Part shown: piece by piece, positions 41,641 through 50,809 of the stretch
Layout: each line of letters begins with the position of its first letter
How positions within the stretch are numbered: position 1 is the first letter of the stretch
Source: Variovorax sp. OAS795
GTDB lineage: Bacteria; Pseudomonadota; Gammaproteobacteria; Burkholderiales; Burkholderiaceae_C
DNA: 64,000 nucleotides
Assembly (NCBI RefSeq): GCF_040546685.1
Contig: NZ_JBEPOH010000001.1
Span: forward strand, 3,658,001 to 3,722,000
Direction: 5' to 3'
The notes under the pieces: generated by a model
Told to the model about the DNA's origin: nothing
Database searches by the model: none
The model's input: only the letters and a program-made list of their open reading frames with translations
Translations under genes and position numbers: made by a program

Positions 41641-42171
41641 TCACTGGCCTTCCTTGCCGCAGGCGCCGCTTCCGCAGTCTCCCTTGAGGTCGGGATTGCA
41701 GACCCTCGCGCGTCCTGACGCCGACACGACGATCGACGCCCTGCGGCCGGTCTCGGCCTTCAGGGTCAGGCAGCCGGCGCCGAAGCCCGAGCTGCCCGCC
41801 CGGCGCGAGAAGCCGTTGCTGTCGTAGTCCAGCCCCTGCACGAATCCATCGCCGAGCCCCGCATCGATGCCGACGCCGTTCGGAAGCTTCTCGAACTCGC
41901 GCACGGTTTGCAATGCGGTGTCGGGCCCCGCCCGTACGGCCCAGCCGGTGGACCAGTCGTTGCCGTTCAGCGCCGCGACGTGGACCCTTTGCGAACGTTG
42001 GATGGCCTCCGTGCGGGCAAGGTTCAGCGCGGCGACGAAGCCGTTGGCAGCAGCCGCAAGCCGCTGGTTGAGCAGCAGATCGCGAAACGTCGGAACGCCG
42101 AGCGAGCCCAGGATCGCCACGATGGCGATGACCGCCAGCAACTCCACCAGCGTGAACCCCCCGCGCCTCAT
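41641..42171 (-). CDS. Type IV minor pilin, FimT/FimU-GspH family
   Basis: A 176-residue pseudopilin. The prepilin cleavage site is RRGG-FTLVELLAVIAIVAIL, with Glu5 of the mature protein, then a globular GspH-like domain (LARTEAIQRSQRV is the family signature). The ATG at 42171 was chosen because it overlaps the pilE-like stop (ATGA); an ATG 9 nt upstream is also possible. Last gene of the minor-pilin operon; converges with nrdR. Confidence 0.88.
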   Translation of the reverse strand: MRRGGFTLVELLAVIAIVAILGSLGVPTFRDLLLNQRLAAAANGFVAALNLARTEAIQRSQRVHVAALNGNDWSTGWAVRAGPDTALQTVREFEKLPNGVGIDAGLGDGFVQGLDYDSNGFSRRAGSSGFGAGCLTLKAETGRRASIVVSASGRARVCNPDLKGDCGSGACGKEGQ

Positions 42172-42593
42172 TGCCAGCATCTGCTGGCCGAGGTGCCGTC
42201 GCAACCCTTGCCGCCCATGCTGTCGATCCAGATCGCCCCGACCTCGGGATCGGACAGGCCCGCCCTCGGGGTTGCGGTCAGCCGTATGCAGCGATCGATG
42301 CTGCCCTGCCCTTCGCAGTTGCCGCTCTCGACCCGATACCTGCCGGCTGCGCCGCCGTCGCCGGACCCGCCTTCGTAGCGCTTGTACTGCCCGCTCGAGG
42401 TATAGCCGCGCTCCTGCTGCTGCATCTGCTGCACCAGCGCCGACCGCGCTTCGGCGCGCCAGCCCTTGCGCATGAAGTCCAGGTAGGACGGATAGGAAAC
42501 CGCGGCCAGGACGGCGACGATGGCCACCACGATCATCGCCTCGATCAGGGTGAAGCCGCGGGTGCACGCAGCATGGCTGTTGTGGGTCTTCAT
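42168..42593 (-). CDS. pilE: Type IV minor pilin PilE-like
   Basis: A 141-residue prepilin with an 12-13 residue leader and the cleavage site TRG-FTLIEAMIVVAIVAVLAAV, followed by a PilE-like domain (YPSYLDFMRKGWRAEARSAL) with four cysteines. The start overlaps the pilY1 stop (ATGA) and its stop overlaps the next ATG. In this operon type the gene encodes a minor pilin of the tip complex, not the major pilin. Confidence 0.88.
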   Translation of the reverse strand: MKTHNSHAACTRGFTLIEAMIVVAIVAVLAAVSYPSYLDFMRKGWRAEARSALVQQMQQQERGYTSSGQYKRYEGGSGDGGAAGRYRVESGNCEGQGSIDRCIRLTATPRAGLSDPEVGAIWIDSMGGKGCDGTSASRCWQ

Positions 42594-45500
42594 GGCTTCA
42601 CGCTCCGGAAGTCGGCGATCTGCCGCCAGTTCAGGCGCCCGGCCACCTGCGAGGCCCGGCCGCCTTCCACGGGTTGGGCAACGGACATTCGCAGCCCGCC
42701 CGAACCGCCCGGGACACTGGCGTTGATGACCGAGAGCTTCTTCGTCCCCGTCCGGCGGCCGAACGAATCCGTGGCCGTGTAGGCGCCCTCTCCCAATTCC
42801 ACCAGCAAAGGCGACGACAGCAGCCCGACGCTCGAAGGCACGCAGGTGCCGCCCTGCGAGAGTCCGGTCATGGCATTGACCGCGCAGCTGCGGCCCCCGC
42901 TGGCGGCGCCGCATGCCTCGGCACCAGGGATCAGCGTGTTGAAGAACAGGTACCCGTCGCTCAGCACCAATCGCGAGACCTGCCGCTCGCCCGAGTCGGG
43001 CCCACCCGGAAAGTCGAAATACCAGCCGCGGCGGCTCGCAGCGCCGCTGGTTGCGTCGCCATAGACGAACGGATCGCCCACGATCGCCGGCAACGGCTGG
43101 CCTGGCGTCGCGACGGACCGGCGCGGCTGGAGCCGCGTGCGCGATTCGCTGCCCGGAATCGCGGTGCCGTTGTCGAACACGCCATACAGGGTCTGCACGC
43201 CGTGGCTGGCACGGCCCGTGTCCTCCGCGCTCACGAACTTGCCGGTACCGAACAGCACGATGGCGCCCCCGTTCGGCCCGGCCCCGACTTCAGGCGCCAC
43301 GGTGATGGGCTGCCGCTTCGCATCGGCCCCGCCCGTTGTCGCGATCATCAACGGAAGGCCGGCCAGGGCGAGTGCATTGGTTTCGCTCCACGGCGCATTG
43401 CCGGTGAAGTCGAACTTCCACAGGTTTCCCTGCGTGTCGCCCGCATACAGCCAGCGCGCCCAGCCGTCCGCCGCTGCAAAGTCGCCGGGGGCGCCCAGCG
43501 CATTCACGAGCGTGCGGTCCACGGGCGCGGGCAGCACGACCTTGTGATAGTTGAGGCCGCGCTTCCATGCGGCCCCGGGCGGCTTGTCGAGCGACAGCAG
43601 GAAAAGCGCCGCGCGCTGCTCCGGGTTGGCACTGTTGAACCCCGACGGCACCACCGCGAACCAGCCATGCGCCGCAGGCTGGGTGCGCGTCGCTGCCGAG
43701 AGGCGGAACTTCATGATGCGCGGCGCTTGGAGCACGTGGCCCATGTCGCCATCGTCCGCGCCGGTGAACTCCCACAGCACCTTGTCCGCCGCAAAGGCCG
43801 CGGGTTCGGAAACATCGAGTGCAAGAACGCCGGTCGCCCCTGCCCCCGTCCCGGAAACCAGCACCGTCTTCCAGTCGCCGTTGGCCATCCGGGCCTCCGC
43901 CGCCACAGGCGAGCCATCGACGTAGGCCTGGTGCGAATAAGAGGGTGAGGTGTAGCCAGGCAGCTTCCAGGACACCGAGCGGGGAACATAGGCGAAAAGC
44001 TCTTTCCCCGTGGCCGCCGAAAACCCATGCAGCATGCCGTCGTTCGCACCGACGTACACGGCCGGCGTCCTTCCCCGGTGCACGTTGAGAAACTGGTCGT
44101 ACCCGATGCCCCGCAGGTTCGGGTTCGGCGCGCCGACGAAGAGCGGGTTGGAATTTGCAACGTCGCCCATCACCGAGTCGCGCACGCGGAACATGCCGCC
44201 GGCCACGGACGACTCCTTGCGCCGGTCGCCGCGCAGATAGGCCAGGCGTTCGGCGCCCAGGCCATCGGACACCGGAGGCATTGCGTAGGGCAGTGCGTGC
44301 AATTGGCTTTGCATGGCCTTGTCCAGCGCGTCCCATTTGAAAGGAATGCCGAAGCCGTCTGCGGAGAGCGTATGGATGTTCCTCTCCGCCGGATCCCGCG
44401 CGGGCACCGCAGGCAGGGCCGATGCATTGCCGGTCAGCAAAGCCCCCGCGTCCCAGGCCGGCGCATCGGCTTGACGGACGGTTCCCGCGCCTGCGTCGTA
44501 GGCGAGCGGATAGGCCAGCAGCGTCCCCGACCACCTGCGCCCGCTGAAGCGGGCCACATAAAGATTGCTCCCTGCCGCGCCGATGCGGCTCGACGACAGG
44601 GCCGGGTCCGCCGTGCTCCCGCCCGATGGCGCGGCTGCGGCCTGGAACACCTTGCGGATCGCGGCAAGCAGTTGCTGCGGCTCACCGGCGAGGAAGTAGT
44701 TGGACGGCTTCGGCTGTCCGTCATCGTCGAGGCCTTCGGCCCATTCGGCATTGCTGGCCAGGTCCGCGGCACCGATCCCGCCCGACGAACGGAACGGATT
44801 GCCGTCGTCGTTGCTGTCCGCGAAGCCGCCGTATTTCGATGCGAGATACAGCGCGCTGCCGCGCTGGGCCTGCCGGATGGTGCCCTGCCCTGCGGCGTCC
44901 AGGTCGATGCCGAAGGTCTGGACCCGCACGCCCGCAAGATCGGTCCGTATCTTCTGCGTGTTGGCCCAGTAGGCCAGCCCCGCCATGCCGAACGAGCCCC
45001 TCTCCGCGCCCGTTTCAGCCCCCGCGATGGTGCTCGATGCCAGCTGCGCGCCGCCCTTGTAGTTGAAGGCGGGAAGGCCACGGTTGCCCGTGGTGGCCAG
45101 CCCGGCCTTGCCCGAAGGATGCGTGTAGAGAAGCGATTCGCGGTTCTCGAACGCACCGACGAGGCTTGTCCAGTAGGCGGTATCGGGCTCGAACGACGCG
45201 GCGCTGAAGCTGCGGCCGGGCAATCCGGGCAGCGATCGGTCGTCATGGGTTTCGAGATCGCCGATGGCCAGGATGTGGTTCCTGCGGCAGCTCGCTGCGA
45301 CCGGGTCCCAGCTGCCCCTGCTGCTTTCGTCGCGCCAAGACGCGGTGCCGTTGGAGACCGGCAGCCCGTCCTTGCGCGGATCGTCCGTTGCGGCCACACC
45401 CGCCATGGCTTCGGGCGTGGAGGCCTTGCCCTGCAGATAGCGCAGCGACTCGTAGTAGAGCTCGCCCGCCGGGTCGAATCGCTTGTAAGCGCCGCCGCGT

Positions 45501-46541
45501 CCGAACCGGTTCAGGTAGTTGACGACGCCGCTGTAGCGGCTTCCCTGCGCGAAGGCCGCATCGGGATCGTCGATGAAGACGCCGGTCGTCGCATGCCACT
45601 CGGCCTGGGGGTTGTCCACGCTGTCGAGGCTCGCGTCGCGCTTGCGAGGCCCTGTGTACTTCATCGGCGCGCGCAGGACGCCGCCATGCCGCCCCAGGTC
45701 ATTGTCGAGCAGGTAGCCGAAGACGGCGAAGCGCATGCGGTGCGAATGGCGCTGGATTTCACCCACCGGCTTGAATTGGCCACTGGGGTATCGGAGGCAG
45801 AGATCGGCGCGCGTCGCGGCCTCCGCCGTGGTGCAGACCTCGGCACGCGCGAAGTAAGGTGCGGCCACCGCGCCCGGGCCGTATTGCAGGTCGGTGCCCG
45901 GGCTCGCGCAACTGCCGCTGGCGCTCGGCCCGACGAACATGCGGTCCAGGCAGTGGTTGATGTGGATCGTGCCCGAGGCGCGAACGCCGGTGCGGGGTGT
46001 CGGCCACGAGGGGCGTGAGCCTGTCGAGATTGCCCGTCACGGCCTTGTCGGGGAAATGGCTGCTGCGATAGAAGTCCTCTTGCAGCACCGCGCGCTGAAG
46101 CACGGTGCGGTCGGCTTCGTCCACCACGCGGTCTCCGCCCGTCAGTCCGAGGCGCAGCACGTCGAGGGTGGAAGTGGCGGCCCAGTTCAACAGGTTGCCG
46201 CTCCATTGGTTGGTGCATGCGATCTCGCCGCCCGCGAGCTTTGCCGCGGGCGCGATGCGCCTGAAATAGCCATCGGCGGCCGCATAGCCGTAGCAGGCCA
46301 TCGGATCCCAATGGCCGCGGTAGACCTTCTTCCAGTCGAAGCTGTCGCGGTAGGCGGCGCCAGTGTTCGAGAATTCCAGCGCGAGATCGAGCATCAGGTT
46401 CGGATCGGCGCGCGTTGCCAGCGACGACAACGGTTCGCTCGGAAGCTCGACGGGCGCGGCCGCCCACGCATGCGAGCCGGTGCACAGCACCGAGGCGGCA
46501 ACAACCGCAGCAGCAAGGCCGCGGCCTTCAAGAAAGCGCAT
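42590..46541 (-). pseudogene. pilY1: Type IV pilus tip adhesin PilY1, interrupted by a single-base frameshift
   Basis: The first ~185 residues run from the ATG at 46541 with a signal peptide (LAAAVVAASVLCTGSHAWA) and the typical early region (FSNTGAAYRDSFDWKKVYRG, CTNQWSGNLLNW). Near 45994-45997 one extra base in a G-run shifts the frame; from there ~1120 residues continue in the next frame to 42590. That part includes VQTFGIDL, the PilC/PilY1 beta-propeller (VYVGANDGMLHGFSA) and the calcium-loop-like LYAGDTQGNLWKFDF. Removing one base would restore a ~1316-residue protein. It might be a mutation, a phase-variable state or a base-call error. Confidence 0.88.
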
Positions 46542-46568
46542 GGGGTTTCCGTTTCGATGTGAGAAAGC

Positions 46569-47222
46569 TCACGAAGGGCAGCCGGGGCTCGCGCCCGGCT
46601 TGTACAGGTTGGTCTGCAGGACCACTTGCGTGTCCTCTTGCATGCCGTAGCCGATGGCCGTCACACGAAAGAGATAGGAAGCCTTGCCTGCGCTCGCGCT
46701 CTGCAGCTGGTTCGACTGCCAGCCGCCGAAGTTGCGAACCGCCTCCACGATGTAGCGCGGCGAGCGCGCGGGCAATGTCCCGGCACGCGCCTTCGCGGCA
46801 TCGTCGCCCGCGGCATAGCTTTGTCCGGTGAAGGTGCCATAGGCCACGGACCGGGCATTGCCGGCGGCAAAGTCGATGGTCATCCATGGGGGCTTGTCAC
46901 CGACCTCGGCCGGTGCGCACAGTCCCTGCTGCATGCCCGCGACGCCGCAACCGGGAACGAAGGCCGAGACATCGGTGCCGTTGAAAAGGCACAGCCGCTG
47001 CGCGCTGGCGGGATTGGGTCCGAGCACGTCGCGTTCGGCATCGACGAGCGCGGCTTCCGCGGCCTGGAACGCAACCTCGGCATCGCGGTCGTTGCGGGCA
47101 CTGCGCTCGCCTACCAGCGAAAGCTGTGCCGCACCGATGCCCAGCACCATCGCGATGACCAGCATCAGCAGCACCACGATCAAGGAGAAGCCTCGTTGCG
47201 GCGAGCGGCCGGCCGCACTCAA
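46569..47222 (-). CDS. pilX: Type IV pilus assembly protein PilX
   Basis: A 217-residue minor pilin. N-terminus MSAAGRSPQRGFSLIVVLLM, where the conserved Glu5 is absent as in other PilX proteins, followed by a long hydrophobic helix and a PilX-type domain (RDAEVAFQAAEAALVDAER). No ATG fits; the TTG at 47222 overlaps the pilW stop (TTGA) and has AAGGAG upstream, so it was chosen. Partner of PilV, PilW and PilY1 in the priming complex. Confidence 0.87.
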   Translation of the reverse strand: MSAAGRSPQRGFSLIVVLLMLVIAMVLGIGAAQLSLVGERSARNDRDAEVAFQAAEAALVDAERDVLGPNPASAQRLCLFNGTDVSAFVPGCGVAGMQQGLCAPAEVGDKPPWMTIDFAAGNARSVAYGTFTGQSYAAGDDAAKARAGTLPARSPRYIVEAVRNFGGWQSNQLQSASAGKASYLFRVTAIGYGMQEDTQVVLQTNLYKPGASPGCPS

Positions 47223-48184
47223 CGCGCCGGCTCCTTCATGGCGTTGCGCAGCATGACGGTGAATGTCGACGTGCGCCGCAACCGGCCGTCGGCCGGCGGC
47301 TTGAAGCTCGCACCTGAAAAATCCGTTCCCAGGGGATAGAGCGTCTCGCGCTGCAGTCGGGGCCAGCTGTTGTTGCGGGCGCTGCGCGCGACCATGCCGA
47401 TGCGCAAGCCGACCACCTTGCGCCATTCGCTGCCGATGGCAGCGGCCGATCCCGCCTGCGCCTCGAGCTGCGCGGCATCGAGCCAGCGTTCCGGCACGCC
47501 ATCGCCGTTGCCGTCGTAGGCATAGACGACCTTGAACACCTCGATGCCGCGCGCGAGCGCCTCGGACCTGAACGTGTCCTGCGTCTCGCTGTGGTACTTG
47601 CAATAGAGTTCCGGCTCCTTGTCGGCTGCTTCGGCGACATGGAAGAAGCTCCAGGCGCGGTCGGCAAGCGCCGGCCTGGCGGCCGACGGACCGGGCTGCG
47701 CGATCCCCATGCAATCGACCATCGTGCCATCGGGCGCGGTGCCGTCGCCCCCCGCGCGGCTGCGGCCGAAGAACCGTACGCGCAGGGAGTCGCTTCCGTT
47801 CACGCCCTTGCTGTTGTGCGTGCCGTGGCTTTCGCCCGTGGCGGCGACCCGGGCGTTGCTCGCGCCGACGATGTCGAGGCCGGAAGGATCGTCTGCGGGA
47901 GCAGACAGGTTGGCGCTGCTGGCGATGACCACGCTGCCGTCGGCCTCGGCATGGTCGGGGGCGTAGTCGGAATAGCCGGCCTGCCGCACGACCCCGCGCA
48001 CGACGAAGGCCGCAAAGCGCAGTGAATCTTCCACACCCTGGGCTTCCGCGTTGGCGGCGAACAGTTGCCTGCTGCCGACGAACGTGGCCGTTGCCGCAAG
48101 CACCACCAGGAGTCCCACGGCCATGGCGACGAGCAGCTCGACGAGCGTCATGCCGCGCTGGCGCCCACGATCAGGAACCGTCAT
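47219..48184 (-). CDS. pilW: Type IV pilus assembly protein PilW
   Basis: A 321-residue minor pilin with cleavage site RQRG-MTLVELLVAMAVGLLV and a long globular domain containing the PilW segment SLRFAAFVVRGVVRQAG. Overlaps the pilV 3' end by 14 nt and couples to pilX. Part of the pilus-initiation complex. Confidence 0.92.
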   Translation of the reverse strand: MTVPDRGRQRGMTLVELLVAMAVGLLVVLAATATFVGSRQLFAANAEAQGVEDSLRFAAFVVRGVVRQAGYSDYAPDHAEADGSVVIASSANLSAPADDPSGLDIVGASNARVAATGESHGTHNSKGVNGSDSLRVRFFGRSRAGGDGTAPDGTMVDCMGIAQPGPSAARPALADRAWSFFHVAEAADKEPELYCKYHSETQDTFRSEALARGIEVFKVVYAYDGNGDGVPERWLDAAQLEAQAGSAAAIGSEWRKVVGLRIGMVARSARNNSWPRLQRETLYPLGTDFSGASFKPPADGRLRRTSTFTVMLRNAMKEPAR

Positions 48185-48770
48185 GGCCGCTCGCCGCTCC
48201 GCCGGAGACCAACTGCATCACCAGACGGGGCGGCGGCTCGCGCTGCGGTTCGCCCTTGTCGACGGGCGCCGCGTCGGCGTGCGGCACCCAGCCGAGCTTC
48301 GCGACGAGGTTGCGGCCAGTCTGGCTGCAGGCCCATGCGTATTCGCCGGACGTGGCGTTCCATGGCTTTTCGTCGAAGCACACGCGCACCCGGGCGCCGG
48401 GCAATGCCTTGCCCACGCGGCGCGTCCATTCGTCGATGTCCCATGCGGCGATTGCGGCCGCGTCGCAGGACGCACCGGGCGCTGCGCAGCCCGCGGCTGC
48501 GGGCTTCGCGCCGTCGTCGATGGCCGAGCGCTCAACCAGGTAAGTGTTGGCACCGCCGCTGCCCGCCGCAACGCCCGGGTTCATGCGAACCTTCTCGCCC
48601 AGGTCGCGGACCAGCCCGACCGCCGCGTTGAAGGTTGCGGCCTCCTTGCCCGCGCGCACTGCGCCGAGCAGCATGCCGATCGTGCCGAGCAGTCCGATGC
48701 CCAGCACCGCGACGGAAACGAGCACTTCCACGAGCGAAAAGCCCATGCTGGAGCGCCTGGTGGTCGTCAT
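48171..48770 (-). CDS. pilV: Type IV pilus modification/assembly protein PilV
   Basis: A 199-residue minor pilin with a short leader, cleavage site SSMG-FSLVEVLVSVAVLGIGLLG (Glu5 present) and a downstream PilV-like domain (GAVRAGKEAATFNAAVGLV). Preceded by GGGAGG. First gene of the leftward pilV-W-X-Y1-E-fimT operon. The 166-bp gap to ribD must hold both divergent promoters; an AT-rich TATATA element lies at ~48809-48815. Confidence 0.9.
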   Translation of the reverse strand: MTTTRRSSMGFSLVEVLVSVAVLGIGLLGTIGMLLGAVRAGKEAATFNAAVGLVRDLGEKVRMNPGVAAGSGGANTYLVERSAIDDGAKPAAAGCAAPGASCDAAAIAAWDIDEWTRRVGKALPGARVRVCFDEKPWNATSGEYAWACSQTGRNLVAKLGWVPHADAAPVDKGEPQREPPPRLVMQLVSGGAASGHDGS

Positions 48771-48936
48771 TTGTCGATGTCCTCCCGTCCTGCAACTTGG
48801 GTTGCTTCTATATATTTCCGCCATCGATTCCGGAGCGTAGGCGCCGCCTTCCACGGGGCATTTGCCGTTCGTCCGCCTTGGACTGCCGCTCGTATGATCC
48901 GGCGGCTCCGGTGTTAATTAATTCTTCACGCAGCCC

Positions 48937-50064
48937 ATGCCCTCTCCCGATCAAGACGCACAGCACATGGCCACCGCATTGCGGCTCGCTTCTGAAGCGC
49001 TGTTGCTGACCGACCCCAACCCCCGCGTCGGTTGCGTGCTGTGCGATGCACAGGGAACCGTGCTGGGCCAGGGCCATACCCAGCAGGCCGGCGGGCCGCA
49101 TGCCGAAGTGATGGCGCTGCGCGATGCGGCGGCCAGGGGCCATGCGGTCGAGGGCGCAACCGCATACGTGACCCTCGAGCCCTGCGCGCACCACGGGCGC
49201 ACCGGGCCCTGCTGCGATGCCCTGATTGCGGCGGGCATCGGCCGGGTGGTGGCTTCGCTCGCCGATCCGAACCCGCTGGTGGCGGGCCAGGGCTTCGAGC
49301 GATTGCGCGCGGCCGGCGTCGCGGTCGAAACCGGCCCCGGCGCCGCCGAGTCGCGCGAACTCAACATCGGCTTCTTCAGCCGCATGGTCCGCAAGTTGCC
49401 GTGGGTGCGCCTCAAGGTCGCGGCCTCGCTCGACGGCAAGACTGGCCTCGCCAACGGCGTGAGCCAGTGGATCACCGCCGAAGCCGCGCGCGCCGACGGG
49501 CATGCCTGGCGCGCCCGCGCCAGTGCGGTGTTGACCGGTGTGGGCACCGTGCTCGAAGACAACCCGCGTCTCGACGTGCGCCTGGTCGACACGCCGCGCC
49601 AGCCTCACCTGGTGGTGGTCGACAGCCAGCTCCAGACGCCGCCCGACGCTCATGTTTTCATAGCAGGCCGGCCAGTGTGGATCTATGCCGCTGCGCGCGA
49701 CGAAACCCGCGCACAGGCCCTCGAGGCCCGCGGCGCCACGGTCACCTGCCTGCCCGACGCGGGCGGAAAAGTCGACCTGGCCGCGATGCTCCAGGACCTC
49801 GCGCAGCGCGGCGTGAACGAGCTGCACGTGGAGGCCGGCCACAAGCTCAACGGCTCCCTGATCCGCGAAGGCTGCGTCGACGAGCTGCTGGTCTATCTCG
49901 CGCCCAAGCTGATCGGCAGCGGCCTGGACATGGCGAGCCGCCTGCATGCCGAAGGACCGCTCACCGCCCTGGCAGGCGCCCTGCCGCTCGAATTCAGGTC
50001 GGTGCAGATGCTCGGGCCGGATCTGCGGATCGTGTCGCGGGTGAAAGGGCGCGACAGCTTCTAG
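48937..50064 (+). CDS. ribD: Bifunctional riboflavin deaminase-reductase
   Basis: A 375-residue enzyme catalysing the second and third steps of riboflavin synthesis. The deaminase half has the zinc motif GGPHAEVMAL and TLEPCAHHGRTGPCCDALI; the reductase half contains VRLKVAASLDGKTGLANGVS and VEAGHKLNGSLI. Full length. First gene of the rib-nus-tol run; no FMN riboswitch signature was seen upstream. Confidence 0.96.
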   Translation: MPSPDQDAQHMATALRLASEALLLTDPNPRVGCVLCDAQGTVLGQGHTQQAGGPHAEVMALRDAAARGHAVEGATAYVTLEPCAHHGRTGPCCDALIAAGIGRVVASLADPNPLVAGQGFERLRAAGVAVETGPGAAESRELNIGFFSRMVRKLPWVRLKVAASLDGKTGLANGVSQWITAEAARADGHAWRARASAVLTGVGTVLEDNPRLDVRLVDTPRQPHLVVVDSQLQTPPDAHVFIAGRPVWIYAAARDETRAQALEARGATVTCLPDAGGKVDLAAMLQDLAQRGVNELHVEAGHKLNGSLIREGCVDELLVYLAPKLIGSGLDMASRLHAEGPLTALAGALPLEFRSVQMLGPDLRIVSRVKGRDSF

Positions 50065-50110
50065 GCGAGACGAAAAGCCGGAGGGCCGGCGAGTCTGCGA
50101 AAATGTGCGA

Positions 50111-50809
50111 ATGTTCACCGGAATCATCACCGGCGTGGGGCGCATCGCCGCCATCCACGACCTCGGCCCCTCCTCCTCCTACGGCAAAAGACTCGGCATT
50201 TCGGTGCCCGGCGGCTATCTCGACGACGTCGGGCTCGGCGACAGCATCGCGCTCAACGGCGCCTGCATGACCGTCACCACCCTCGATCCGGCGCAGCAGC
50301 AGTTCACCATCGACATCTCCGCCGAATCCCTCGACAAGACCGCGGGCCTCACCGAACCGGGTGCCCGCATCAACCTGGAGAAGGCGCTGCGTGCCAGCGA
50401 CCGGCTGGGCGGCCACATCGTCTCGGGCCATGTGGACGGCATCGGCACGGTGAGCCACTTTGCGCCAGTCGGCGAAAGCTGGGAGCTGCGCGTGGTCGCG
50501 CCGCCCGCCCTGGCGCGCTTTCTCGCCTACAAGGGGTCCATCACCATCAACGGCGTGAGCCTGACAGTCAACAGCGTGGCCGACAGCGCCGAGGGCAGCG
50601 AGATCAGCATCAACCTGATTCCGCACACCGTCGAGAACACCTCGCTCGGCAGCCTCCAGGCAGGCTCCCGGGTCAACCTCGAAATCGATACCGTGGCGCG
50701 CTACGTGGAGCGCATGCTCCAGGCCGGCGTTCTCGCGCCCACTTCCATGGCTTCCATGGCTTCCATGGCCTCCATGCCATCCACGTACTCCAAGGACACA
50801 GCCGAATGA
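50111..50809 (+). CDS. ribE: Riboflavin synthase (alpha chain type)
   Basis: A 232-residue enzyme that dismutates lumazine to riboflavin. Two tandem lumazine-binding domains are visible: MFTGIITGVGRI with SIALNGACMTVT, and GGHIVSGHVDGIGTV with KGSITINGVSLTVN. ATG at 50111 gives the canonical MFTGII start. The C-terminus carries a four-copy 9-bp tandem repeat encoding SMASMASMASMP, absent from the normal fold. Overlaps ribBA by 4 nt. Confidence 0.95.
   Translation: MFTGIITGVGRIAAIHDLGPSSSYGKRLGISVPGGYLDDVGLGDSIALNGACMTVTTLDPAQQQFTIDISAESLDKTAGLTEPGARINLEKALRASDRLGGHIVSGHVDGIGTVSHFAPVGESWELRVVAPPALARFLAYKGSITINGVSLTVNSVADSAEGSEISINLIPHTVENTSLGSLQAGSRVNLEIDTVARYVERMLQAGVLAPTSMASMASMASMPSTYSKDTAE
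50744..50779 (+). repeat. Four-copy 9-bp tandem repeat in the 3' end of ribE
   Basis: The unit TCCATGGCT is repeated about four times with small changes in the last unit (50744-50779). It adds three-residue steps to the C-terminal tail of riboflavin synthase without changing frame, so copy number could vary harmlessly. Confidence 0.85.

Noticed and set aside
48771..48936. Possible FMN riboswitch before ribD
   Set aside because: None of the conserved RFN-element blocks are visible.
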